The notes below the pieces were generated by a model. That model made no database searches. It was not told where the DNA came from and worked only from the letters and a program-made list of their open reading frames with translations. This document shows, piece by piece, positions 1 through 7,283 of a stretch of 64,000 nucleotides of DNA. The stretch lies in NCBI RefSeq assembly GCF_016907365.1, contig NZ_JAFBBV010000001.1, positions 1,736,001 through 1,800,000 on the forward strand, given 5' to 3'. The position numbers and the translations under genes are program-made. This DNA comes from Oerskovia paurometabola (GTDB lineage Bacteria; Actinomycetota; Actinomycetes; Actinomycetales; Cellulomonadaceae). Within the stretch, counting starts at the first letter, position 1, and every line of letters starts with the position of its first letter.

Positions 1-297
1 TCGCGCTCGGGCAGGTCGATGGACCTGCTCGTCGACCCGCGGTTCGTGCTCCACTCGAACCCCGGCGACGGCTCGCGGACCGACGGGGACGTCAAGGTCG
101 ACGGGACGGTCCGCAGCGCTCCGAAGGACGACCCGGGCCGGTCCGCGGTCCTGGCCGCGACGGGCGGAACCGAGCCGTTCCAGCTCTTCTGGCTCGACCT
201 GTCCCGGGTCGTGCTCACGACGGTCGAGGGCGACGCGACGCGGGTCGAGACGTGGCGTCCGGGTGCAGGGGTGCAGGTCGTGGAGCAGCGGGACTGA
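1..297 (+). CDS. PNPOx-like flavin/F420-binding split-barrel protein, 3' end only
   Basis: The reading frame is open from the first base and runs to a TGA at 295-297, so the true start lies upstream of the window. The visible part (about 98 residues) contains the stretch MDLLVDPRFVLHSNP, which resembles the conserved region of pyridoxamine 5'-phosphate oxidase-like split-barrel proteins in actinobacteria, where such proteins bind FMN or F420. The end (LFWLDLSRVVLTTVEGD) fits the last strands of that fold. Function beyond the fold cannot be told from this fragment. The gap 298-459 that follows shows no further gene. Confidence 0.6.
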   Translation, partial: SRSGRSMDLLVDPRFVLHSNPGDGSRTDGDVKVDGTVRSAPKDDPGRSAVLAATGGTEPFQLFWLDLSRVVLTTVEGDATRVETWRPGAGVQVVEQRD

Positions 298-459
298 CGC
301 AGGGGCAGGCCGGCCGCACGGCCCCTGGGAACCGACCTCGCGTCGGGGGCATACGGGACCGATCGGACACATTCGCAGTTCGACCGCGGCGGGACGGCCG
401 TGCAATGCTGCGTACTTCTGCCCCGAAAATGCGGGGTCCGAGTCCCCTGAGGAGCTGTG

Positions 460-1467
460 ATGTCCGGCAACGCCCCCGTGCCTCCGCCGCCCCCGCACTC
501 CGAGCCTGCCCAGCAGCCTCCGGTCTTCCAGCCCAGGTCGCAGCAGCCCGTGACGCCGTCGGCGAGCCCGTTGCCCCCGGTGCCGACAGCCCCCGACCAG
601 CAGGCCACGGCGTACCAGCCGGTGCAGCCCGCCTATCAGCCGCCCGCCTACCAGCAGCCGCCGGCCCAGCCCGCGTACCAGGCGCCGCCGCCCGCGTATC
701 AACCGCCGCCCGCGTTCGCGCCCGGCGGCGGCCAGCAGGGCGCCTACCAGGCGCAGTCGGCCGCCCCCGAGCCGGCGTACGCCCCGCAGCAGCCCGCGCA
801 GTACGCGGCCCAGCCGCAGTACGCCGCGCAGCAGCCGCCGCAGCAGGCCTACCAGCCCGCCTACGCCGAGCAGCCGTCGGCCCCGGCCCCGGGCGGCGGC
901 TCGGGCGGACGCCCGGGCAGCGGCAGGCGTCGCCTCAGTCCCGGGTGGATCGCCTTCATCGCGGTCGACGTGATCCTCGTCGGCATCGTGGTCGCGTTCG
1001 CGATCAACCTCGCGGGGGGCGCGTCAGGCCAGGACGCGCCCGACGCGCCGGGCACGTCCGCCGAGGCGCCCGCGCAGGTGCCCGATGCCCCGGTCGAGAA
1101 CCCTGGCCCTGTCGCGGTCACGGGCGAGTCCGTGACGAGCCCTAGCCGGAACATCACGTGCACGATCGGCGAGCAGGGCGTCTCGTGCGGTATCGCCGAG
1201 CTCGCGACCCAGCCCGCACCGGTGGACGGGTGCACCGGCACCACGGGATACCTGGTGACGCTCACCTCGGGCGGCGTCGAGATCCCCTGCGTCCCGACCG
1301 CGGACCAGCCGAAGAAGGCCGGGGACGACGTCGCGGTGCTCGACTACGACCAGAGCAAGACCGTCGGCTCGTTCACCTGCACGAGCTCGAAGACGGGCAT
1401 GCGCTGCTCCGACAGCGAGACCGGCAAGGGGTTCAACGTGGCGAAGGCCGGGCTCTCCTCGTTCTGA
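460..1467 (+). CDS. Pro/Gln-rich membrane-anchored protein with duplicated Cys-pair domain
   Basis: I chose the ATG at 460 because AGGAG (450-454) sits 5 nt before it; a GTG at 457 would be too close. The 335-aa product has a low-complexity N-terminus (about residues 1-150) full of YQPP/AYQ-type repeats, one hydrophobic segment at about 162-184 (GWIAFIAVDVILVGIVVAFA), then an external domain with exactly six cysteines. Two short stretches look like copies of each other, ITCTIGEQGVSC and FTCTSSKTGMRC, which suggests an internal duplication stabilised by disulfides. The layout (cytoplasmic Pro/Gln-rich tail, one membrane span, small secreted domain) is common in actinobacterial envelope proteins of unknown role. 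I do not recognise a function. Confidence 0.8.
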   Translation: MSGNAPVPPPPPHSEPAQQPPVFQPRSQQPVTPSASPLPPVPTAPDQQATAYQPVQPAYQPPAYQQPPAQPAYQAPPPAYQPPPAFAPGGGQQGAYQAQSAAPEPAYAPQQPAQYAAQPQYAAQQPPQQAYQPAYAEQPSAPAPGGGSGGRPGSGRRRLSPGWIAFIAVDVILVGIVVAFAINLAGGASGQDAPDAPGTSAEAPAQVPDAPVENPGPVAVTGESVTSPSRNITCTIGEQGVSCGIAELATQPAPVDGCTGTTGYLVTLTSGGVEIPCVPTADQPKKAGDDVAVLDYDQSKTVGSFTCTSSKTGMRCSDSETGKGFNVAKAGLSSF

Positions 1468-1502
1468 CCACGGGCCGAGCCGCGCACGAGCGCCGCCACG
1501 AC

Positions 1503-1532
1503 GCCGCCCCGGGCCTGTGCGCCCGGGGCGGC
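1503..1532. terminator. Bidirectional terminator hairpin
   Basis: A perfect 12-bp GC-rich stem (GCCGCCCCGGGC and its complement) with a 6-nt loop lies between the ends of two convergent genes. There is no clear T-run, as is usual for high-GC actinomycetes. Confidence 0.7.
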
Positions 1533-1537
1533 ACGTG

Positions 1538-3592
1538 TCACCAGATGCGCACGCGCTCGGCGGGGGCGAGGTACAGCGCGTCGGACTCCGACACGTCGTA
1601 CGCCTCGTAGAACTCGTCGAGGTTGCGCACCACGCCGTTGCAGCGGAACTCGTTGGGCGAGTGCGGGTCCGTCGCGAGTCGCCGCACGACCTCCTCGTCA
1701 CGGCCCTTCGACTGCCACACCTGTGCCCAGCCGAGGAAGACGCGCTCGATGCCCGTCAGGCCGTCGATCACCGGCGCCTCGGACAAGGGACGGCCCAGCG
1801 CGATCCGGTACGCCTTGAGCGCGATCGACAGACCGCCCAGGTCGCCGATGTTCTCCCCGATCGTCAGCGCTCCGTTGACGTGCGGGCCGTCGTCGGGCAG
1901 CTGGACCGGGCGGAACGCGTCGTACTGCGCGATGAGGGCCTTGGTGCGGACCTCGAACTCGGCCCGGTCCTGCGGCGTCCACCAGTCCTCGAGGCGGCCG
2001 TCGCCGTCGTACTTGGAGCCCTGGTCGTCGAACCCGTGCCCGATCTCGTGGCCGATCACGGCCCCGATCCCGCCGTAGTTGACCGCGTCCTCGGCGTCCG
2101 GGTCGAAGAAGGGCGGCTGGAGGATGGCGGCCGGGAACACGATCTCGTTCATGCCCGGGTTGTAGTAGGCGTTGACCGTCTGCGGGGTCATGAACCACTC
2201 GTCGCGGTCGAGCGGCTTGCCGATCTTGCCGAGCTCGCGGTCCTGGTCGAACGCGGTCGAGCGGCGCACGTTGCCCAGCAGGTCGTCGGCCTCGATCACG
2301 AGGGCCGAGTAGTCGCGCCACTTGACCGGGTACCCGATCTTGGGCGTGAACGCCTCGAGCTTGGCGAGCGCCTTGACCTTGGTCTCCTCGGTCATCCAGT
2401 CGAGGCCCTCGATGGACTCGCGGTACGCCGCGACGAGGTACGCGACGAGCTCCTCCATGCGCGCCTTGTGCGCGGGCGGGAAGTGCCGCTCGACGTACAC
2501 CGCGCCGACGGCCTCGCCCAGTGCGCCCTCGACGAGCGAGACACCGCGCTTCCAGCGCTCACGGACCTCCTGCGCCCCGGAGAGCGTGCGGCCGTAGAAG
2601 TCGAAGTTCGCCTCGACCAGCTCGTCCGTGAGGTACGGCGCGCGCGCCGAGACCAGGTGGTAGACGGCCCACAGCTTCCAGTCCTCGACCGGGACCGTCT
2701 GCCACAGCTCCCCGAAGCCCGTCGCGAAGCCGGGCTCGCGGACCACGAGCTCGTCGAGCGACCCGGCTGGGGCGGCCAGGGCCAGGACCCACGCGTGCCA
2801 GTCGAAGCCCGGGGCCGAGTCGGCCAGCGCGCGCAGCGTCATGGGGTTGTACGTGAGGTCGGCGTCGCGGTCGCGCACGACGTCCCAGTGGTGTGCCGCG
2901 AGCTGCGTCTCGAGGGCGAGCACACGCTCGGCCGCGTCCTGGGGGGACGCGCCCCACGTGTCTGCCGTGACGCCCGCGAGCGTGAGCATGCGCGCGACGT
3001 GCGGCACGTACTTCGCACGGATCTCGGCGTACTGGTCCTCGCGGTAGTACGCCTCGTCAGGCAGTCCGAGCCCACCCTGGTACAGGTAGGCGACGTACTT
3101 CTCGGGGTCCTTGGCGTCGTTGTCGACCCAGAACCCGAACGCCCCCGCCCCGCCCGTGCGCTGCAGCGCGCCCAGTGCGCCCGTGAGCTCGGCCTGGTTC
3201 GTGGCGGCGGCGATCAGGGCGAGGTCCGGCGCGAGCGGGCTCACACCGCGTGCCTCGATCGCGTCGGTGTCCATGAAGCTCGCGAAGAGCGCGCCGATCT
3301 GCGCCTGGACGCCCGTGGCGTCCCCGGACTGCGCCGCGGCGGCGCTGTCGTTGATGATCTCGCGCACGTGCTCCTCGGCCTGGTCGTGCAGCGCGCGGAA
3401 CGCGCCGTCCATCGACCGGTCGGCGGGGATCTCGTGCGTCTCGAGCCAGCGGCCGTTGACGTGCCGGTACAGGTCGTCCTGCGGGCGGACGGCCGGGTCG
3501 AGGGCGGACAGGTCGATACCGGAGGCCGTCGTGCGCGCGGCGTCCGCGGCGCTCGCTGCCTGGCCCGCGGCGGAGGGTGAGGTCTGTGTCAT
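1538..3592 (-). CDS. pepO: M13 family zinc metallopeptidase (neprilysin/PepO-like)
   Basis: The 684-aa protein has the length and motifs of bacterial M13 peptidases, which cleave oligopeptides. The zinc site HEIGH begins at about residue 515 (H515, E516, H519), followed later by ENIGD, which supplies the third zinc ligand. The NAYYNPGMNEIVFPAAI stretch and a C-terminal end rich in aromatic and charged residues (LYLAPAERVRIW) are also typical. No signal peptide is seen, so the enzyme is probably cytosolic. The start ATG (3590-3592) lies 7 nt after TAACCT (3600-3605 on the minus strand), an arrangement expected for a leaderless mRNA; no Shine-Dalgarno is seen. The symbol follows family usage only. 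Confidence 0.92.
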   Translation of the reverse strand: MTQTSPSAAGQAASAADAARTTASGIDLSALDPAVRPQDDLYRHVNGRWLETHEIPADRSMDGAFRALHDQAEEHVREIINDSAAAAQSGDATGVQAQIGALFASFMDTDAIEARGVSPLAPDLALIAAATNQAELTGALGALQRTGGAGAFGFWVDNDAKDPEKYVAYLYQGGLGLPDEAYYREDQYAEIRAKYVPHVARMLTLAGVTADTWGASPQDAAERVLALETQLAAHHWDVVRDRDADLTYNPMTLRALADSAPGFDWHAWVLALAAPAGSLDELVVREPGFATGFGELWQTVPVEDWKLWAVYHLVSARAPYLTDELVEANFDFYGRTLSGAQEVRERWKRGVSLVEGALGEAVGAVYVERHFPPAHKARMEELVAYLVAAYRESIEGLDWMTEETKVKALAKLEAFTPKIGYPVKWRDYSALVIEADDLLGNVRRSTAFDQDRELGKIGKPLDRDEWFMTPQTVNAYYNPGMNEIVFPAAILQPPFFDPDAEDAVNYGGIGAVIGHEIGHGFDDQGSKYDGDGRLEDWWTPQDRAEFEVRTKALIAQYDAFRPVQLPDDGPHVNGALTIGENIGDLGGLSIALKAYRIALGRPLSEAPVIDGLTGIERVFLGWAQVWQSKGRDEEVVRRLATDPHSPNEFRCNGVVRNLDEFYEAYDVSESDALYLAPAERVRIW

Positions 3593-3651
3593 GCGTCTCA
3601 GGTTATGCGAGCAGTGGCGCGGGCGGGGAGCGCATCGGGGATGATGGGGGC

Positions 3652-4110
3652 ATGCGCGTTCACATTGCAGCGGACCACGCGGGGTACGAGCTCAAGGCTC
3701 ACCTCGTCACGCACCTCAAGAGCTCGGGTCACGACGTCGTGGACCACGGTGCCCACGAGTACGACGCCCTCGACGACTACCCGTCGTTCTGCATCGCGGC
3801 CGGCGAGGCCGTCGTCGCGGAGCCGGGCAGCCTCGGCGTCGTGATCGGCGGCTCGGGCAACGGCGAGCAGATCGCCGCCAACAAGGTCGACGGCGTGCGC
3901 GCCGCCCTGGCCTGGAACCTCGACACCGCGAGGCTGGCCCGCCAGCACAACGACGCCAACGTCATCTCGGTCGGCGGGCGCCAGCACACGGTCGAGGAGG
4001 CCACGTCGTTCGTCGACGCGTTCCTCGCCGAGCCCTTCAGCGGTGACGAGCGCCACCAGCGCCGCATCGACCAGCTCGCGGCCTACGAGGCCTCGCGCCA
4101 CCAGGCGTGA
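3652..4110 (+). CDS. rpiB: Ribose-5-phosphate isomerase B (actinobacterial type)
   Basis: This enzyme interconverts ribose 5-phosphate and ribulose 5-phosphate in the pentose phosphate pathway. The 152-aa product starts MRVHIAADHAGYELK, the conserved phosphate-binding start of RpiB/LacAB proteins. The anion-hole loop reads GGSGNGEQIAANK with Glu at about residue 72. Many RpiB enzymes use a catalytic Cys nearby; the mycobacterial type uses a Glu in this loop instead, so this is the mycobacterial-type enzyme. The start chosen is the ATG at 3652; GATGAT lies 6 nt upstream and might act as a -10 box. The next gene, a DNA glycosylase, follows after 39 nt. Confidence 0.93.
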   Translation: MRVHIAADHAGYELKAHLVTHLKSSGHDVVDHGAHEYDALDDYPSFCIAAGEAVVAEPGSLGVVIGGSGNGEQIAANKVDGVRAALAWNLDTARLARQHNDANVISVGGRQHTVEEATSFVDAFLAEPFSGDERHQRRIDQLAAYEASRHQA

Positions 4111-4149
4111 CGTCCGACCGCACCCTGCTCGCGGTGGGCGGCGCGGGCC

Positions 4150-5181
4150 GTGCCTGAGGGCCACACCGTCCACCGCCTCGCGCGCACCTTCGCCGAGCTC
4201 TTCGCGGGCCAGGTCCTGGCGGTCTCGAGCCCGCAGGGCCGGTTCGCGGCCGGGGCGGCGCTGCTCGACGGCGCGCGCCTCGTCGCGTCCCGCGCGTGGG
4301 GCAAGCAGCTCTTCCTGGGCTTCGCGGACCCTTCCGCGGGACCCGGCGGGCCGCCGTCCGACGACGACCTGCGCTGGCTGCGCGTCCACCTGGGCCTCTA
4401 CGGGGCCTGGACGTTCGCGGGCGACGGGAGCGCCGCCGTCGTGCACGCGATCGGTGCGCCGCGCAAGCGCATCGGCGAGCGGGACTCGGTCCCGGCCGGT
4501 CCGCTCGCGTCGCTTCCCGCCCCGGGCGACGACTGGGCCCCTCCCGCGCCCCGCGGCGCGGTGCGGGTGCGCCTGGTCGGCGAGCACGCGGTCGCCGACC
4601 TCACCGGGCCCACGGCCTGCGAGGTCGTCTCGGCGGACGAGGTGCGCGCGGTCGAGGCGCGCCTGGGCCCCGACCCGATCCGGGACGACCCCGCCCCCGC
4701 CGGCGGGCCCGACCGCTTCGTGGCGGCCGTGCGGCGCTCGCGCACGACCGTCGGGCAGCTCCTCATGAACCAGGACGTCGTCGCCGGGGTGGGCAACATC
4801 TACCGCGCCGAGGTGCTGTTCCGCGCGGGGCTGGACCCGCTGACCCCGGGCAGGGACGTGCCCGCCGAGACGCTGCGGGCGATCTGGGACGACCTGGTCG
4901 TCCTCATGCGCGACGGAGCGAGCACGGGCGCGATCGTCACGACCCGCCCCCAGGACCGCGAGCCCGACGGCGCCACGTCCCCGGGAGCGCCGCCTCGCCC
5001 GGGAGCCGGGCGCCAGGAGGTGCGCCAGAACACCGACGGCACGGCCGGGGCCGTCGCCGCCGACCAGGCGTTCTACGTCTACCACCGTGACGGGCTGCCG
5101 TGCCGGGTGTGCGGGACGCCGGTCCTCATGAAGGACCTTGCGGGGCGCAAGCTCTACTGGTGCCCGACGTGCCAGCGGTGA
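4150..5181 (+). CDS. nei: Fpg/Nei family DNA glycosylase (endonuclease VIII-like)
   Basis: A base-excision repair enzyme that removes oxidised bases and cuts the abasic site. The start is GTG, giving MPEGHTVHRLA: after Met removal the Pro is the catalytic nucleophile and the Glu the general acid. Lys52 (in AWGKQLF) is the conserved beta-elimination lysine. The helix-two-turn-helix region contains LLMNQDVVAGVGNIYRAEVLF, and the C-terminal zinc finger has two CxxC pairs (LPCRVCG and WCPTCQR). At 343 aa it is longer than E. coli Nei because of a low-complexity insert before the zinc finger. PEGH at the start and the length fit the actinobacterial Nei subgroup rather than MutM. Confidence 0.9.
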   Translation: MPEGHTVHRLARTFAELFAGQVLAVSSPQGRFAAGAALLDGARLVASRAWGKQLFLGFADPSAGPGGPPSDDDLRWLRVHLGLYGAWTFAGDGSAAVVHAIGAPRKRIGERDSVPAGPLASLPAPGDDWAPPAPRGAVRVRLVGEHAVADLTGPTACEVVSADEVRAVEARLGPDPIRDDPAPAGGPDRFVAAVRRSRTTVGQLLMNQDVVAGVGNIYRAEVLFRAGLDPLTPGRDVPAETLRAIWDDLVVLMRDGASTGAIVTTRPQDREPDGATSPGAPPRPGAGRQEVRQNTDGTAGAVAADQAFYVYHRDGLPCRVCGTPVLMKDLAGRKLYWCPTCQR

Positions 5182-5198
5182 CCCGGGACCTCACCGGC

Positions 5199-5261
5199 CG
5201 CTGAGTGCGTGGTTCGGCTGCGACACGCCCGGCGAGTCGCAGCCGAACCACGCACTCAGCG
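5199..5261. terminator. Very long perfect hairpin between convergent genes
   Basis: Arms 5199-5224 and 5236-5261 are perfectly complementary over 26 bp, with an 11-nt loop. The outer part begins CGCTGAGTGCG. It sits between the ends of nei and the acetyltransferase gene, so it probably ends transcription from both sides. It is far longer than a usual terminator and shares its outer 11-12 nt with the hairpin at 7178-7246. Confidence 0.7.
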
Positions 5262-5270
5262 CCGGACCCG

Positions 5271-6611
5271 TCAGAACACCCAGCTCGAGACGGGCGCCAC
5301 GGGCCACCCGAACGCGGCGCTCGCCGCGGCGAGCGCACCCGGACGGTGCTCCGACACGAGCCCGGCCGTCGCGAGCGAGGCCAGCGAGACGCCGCCCAGG
5401 AACGCCGAGCCCAGCTCGCGCACGTCGAGAGACAGGTCGGCCGGGTCCTCGGTGCGCTCGCACGCCGCGTCCCCGAACGCCGTGGCGCGCAGGCGCCAGT
5501 GGCCGGCGTTCTCCGGGACGCGTGCGTCGGTCAGGTGCAGCACCACGTCGACGTCGCCCGCGTACCGCCTCCCCGCGAGCGCCACGGGGACGTCGAGCAC
5601 GCGGACCCACAGGTTGTCCGCGACCCGCCCCGCCGCGGCGCGCGGGTTCACGAGGAGGTGCGTGACGACGTCGTCCACGGGGATCATGAAGGGCTCGACC
5701 TCGCTCGTCAGGTCGAGGTCCGTCAGGACGCCCCACAGGGCGCGAGCGGCCGCGGCGTCGAGCGCGACGACCTCGCCCGTGCTCACGGTCCCGCGCGGAC
5801 CGGTGGTCTCCCACGACACCTTGCGGCGGAACGTCGCGTAGCCGCGCGGCTCGCCGTCGCGCTCGACGACCACGATGCGCTGCGACTCGCGGCCACGACG
5901 GAACGCCGCCGGGTCGGACCACCAGGCCTCCTGGAGCTCGGGCGACTCGCGCGTGACCCAGCCGGGGCGGTTGACGCCCGTGCCGTGCCCACCAGGGTCG
6001 GCACCAGCGGCCCGGTGCAGCGTGTCGACCAGCTCGCCGTGGCGCGCCCGGTCGGCCTTCTCGATGCGGACCGTGTGCTCGTCGGCGCCCGGGACGTCCC
6101 GCAGGGCCGCGCCGCGCGGGATCGTCAGGCGCAGGTCCTGGGCCGCCTGGCCGTAGCCGAACCGGCCGTAGATGGCCGCCTCGGCCGCGAAGAGCGCCGA
6201 GACCGGCTCACCCGCGGCCCTCGCCTGCTCGAAGTGCACGTCGATCATGGCGCTGAGGATGCCGCGACGGCGGTGCTGCGGATGGACCCCGACCCACGTC
6301 AGGCCGCTCACGGGCAGCGTCGTGCCCGGCACGGGGAACTCGGCGAACGGGTACGAGGCGTGCATGGCCGCGAGCTCGCTCACGGTCGGGACGGCGCCGT
6401 CGAACGGTACGGCGTCGGCGTCCTCGTGCTCGCTGACGACCCCGAACGTCCGGGACCACGTGAGCGGGAGCGGGTGCTGGACCTGCTCGTCGAGGTCGAC
6501 CTCGGACGGGAACGCCCAGGTGTCGACCTCGAGGACGGCGCGCTTGTCCGCCTCCGTCAGCGGCGTGAGGCGGTAGCCGGCGGGCAGGGGACGGCGGGTG
6601 GGTTCGGTCAT
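5271..6611 (-). CDS. Eis-like GNAT N-acetyltransferase
   Basis: This 446-aa protein looks like the mycobacterial Eis family: an N-terminal GNAT domain with the acetyl-CoA loop (GVHPQHRRRGIL), a second degenerate GNAT domain, and an SCP2-like C-terminal domain. The segment ALFAAEAAIYGRFGYG carries the conserved Tyr used as general acid in Eis. The chain ends in SSWVF; in Eis the terminal Phe carboxylate is part of the active site, so its presence supports an active enzyme. Family members acetylate aminoglycosides or protein lysines; the substrate here is unknown. I chose the ATG at 6611 (MTEPTRR); in-frame ATGs at 6620, 6623 and 6626 are alternatives, and no strong ribosome-binding site decides. 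Confidence 0.85.
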   Translation of the reverse strand: MTEPTRRPLPAGYRLTPLTEADKRAVLEVDTWAFPSEVDLDEQVQHPLPLTWSRTFGVVSEHEDADAVPFDGAVPTVSELAAMHASYPFAEFPVPGTTLPVSGLTWVGVHPQHRRRGILSAMIDVHFEQARAAGEPVSALFAAEAAIYGRFGYGQAAQDLRLTIPRGAALRDVPGADEHTVRIEKADRARHGELVDTLHRAAGADPGGHGTGVNRPGWVTRESPELQEAWWSDPAAFRRGRESQRIVVVERDGEPRGYATFRRKVSWETTGPRGTVSTGEVVALDAAAARALWGVLTDLDLTSEVEPFMIPVDDVVTHLLVNPRAAAGRVADNLWVRVLDVPVALAGRRYAGDVDVVLHLTDARVPENAGHWRLRATAFGDAACERTEDPADLSLDVRELGSAFLGGVSLASLATAGLVSEHRPGALAAASAAFGWPVAPVSSWVF

Positions 6612-6685
6612 GGTACCCATCATCACGGCGGGGCGGGGGAGCGGGCCAGGGGAATAGCGCGCGGGCGTGCCTCCACGGCGCCCTG

Positions 6686-6751
6686 CCGTCGAGAAGTGAG
6701 TTGACGCCCTTGATCTGCCCGGATCAGGGGCGTCAACTCACTTCTCGACGG
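6686..6751. repeat. 30-bp stem inverted repeat between divergent genes
   Basis: Arms 6686-6715 and 6722-6751 pair over 30 bp with one G-T wobble (6710/6727) and a 6-nt loop. The sequence contains AAGTGAGTTGACG and its complement. It lies between two divergent genes, where a plain terminator is not expected, and ends about 55 bp before the -10 box proposed for atl. Confidence 0.85.
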
Positions 6752-6817
6752 GGGAGGGGAGACAGATCGCAGGTACGGCCGCCCGGTGGGCCGGAGCCCC
6801 GCGGGTACGCTCGCCCG

Positions 6818-7186
6818 GTGAACCAGGAGACGGACCCGGGTGCCGCACGCCGGGAGTACGCGGACGCCGTGCTCGCGCTCGTCGAGACCATCCCCGCCGG
6901 GCGGGCCATGACGTACGGGCTCGTCGCGGAGATCGTCGCGGAGTCCCTCGGGCGGGGCGGCCCGCGGCAGGTCGGGCAGGTGCTCGCGCGCGCCGACGGC
7001 GACGGCCCGGGCGGCCCGGGGCTGCCCTGGTGGCGCGTCGTCAACGCGGCCGGCTCGCCCCCTGCGCACCATCTGGGGACCGCCCTCGCGCACCTGCGCG
7101 CCGAGGGGTGTCCGCTGCGCCCGGGCAGCGAGCGCGTCGACCTGCGGCGGGCGGTCTGGTTCCCGGAGCAGGACCCGGACCGCTGA
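6818..7186 (+). CDS. atl: Alkyltransferase-like protein (Atl), DNA lesion binder
   Basis: A 122-aa homologue of the DNA-binding domain of O6-methylguanine methyltransferase. Where methyltransferases have PCHRV, this protein has PWWRVVNAAG (Pro70, Trp71, Trp72, Arg73): the alkyl-accepting Cys is replaced by Trp, the mark of Atl proteins. They bind O6-alkylguanine without repairing it and hand the lesion to nucleotide excision repair. The Arg-finger region (PRQVGQVLARAD) is present. The GTG at 6818 lies 6 nt after TACGCT (6806-6811), consistent with a leaderless mRNA. An upstream in-frame ATG at 6701 lies inside the long hairpin arm and is unlikely. Confidence 0.88.
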   Translation: MNQETDPGAARREYADAVLALVETIPAGRAMTYGLVAEIVAESLGRGGPRQVGQVLARADGDGPGGPGLPWWRVVNAAGSPPAHHLGTALAHLRAEGCPLRPGSERVDLRRAVWFPEQDPDR

Positions 7187-7246
7187 GTGCGGAGCAGCGC
7201 TCGCTCCGGTCGGCGTGTCGCGACAAGAGCTCCGCACCCAGCGGTT
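7178..7246. terminator. Hairpin overlapping the atl stop codon
   Basis: Arms 7181-7195 (CGCTGAGTGCGGAGC) and 7229-7243 pair with a single mismatch around a 33-nt centre. The outer 12 nt, CCGCTGAGTGCG, also open the hairpin at 5199-5261. The TGA of atl lies inside the left arm. It separates the convergent atl and LLM genes. Confidence 0.55.
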
Positions 7247-7283
7247 CGCCCCGCCGGGCGGCCGGCTCAGCGGTCCGCCCGGC

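Noticed and set aside
251..459. Small frames before the Pro/Gln-rich protein gene
   Set aside because: They continue past the real start codon in other frames and have no ribosome-binding site.
1517..3580. 687-codon open frame opposite the M13 peptidase gene
   Set aside because: High-GC coding sequence keeps the antisense frame open; the product is Arg/Val/Leu-rich without any motif, while the opposite strand encodes a complete M13 enzyme.
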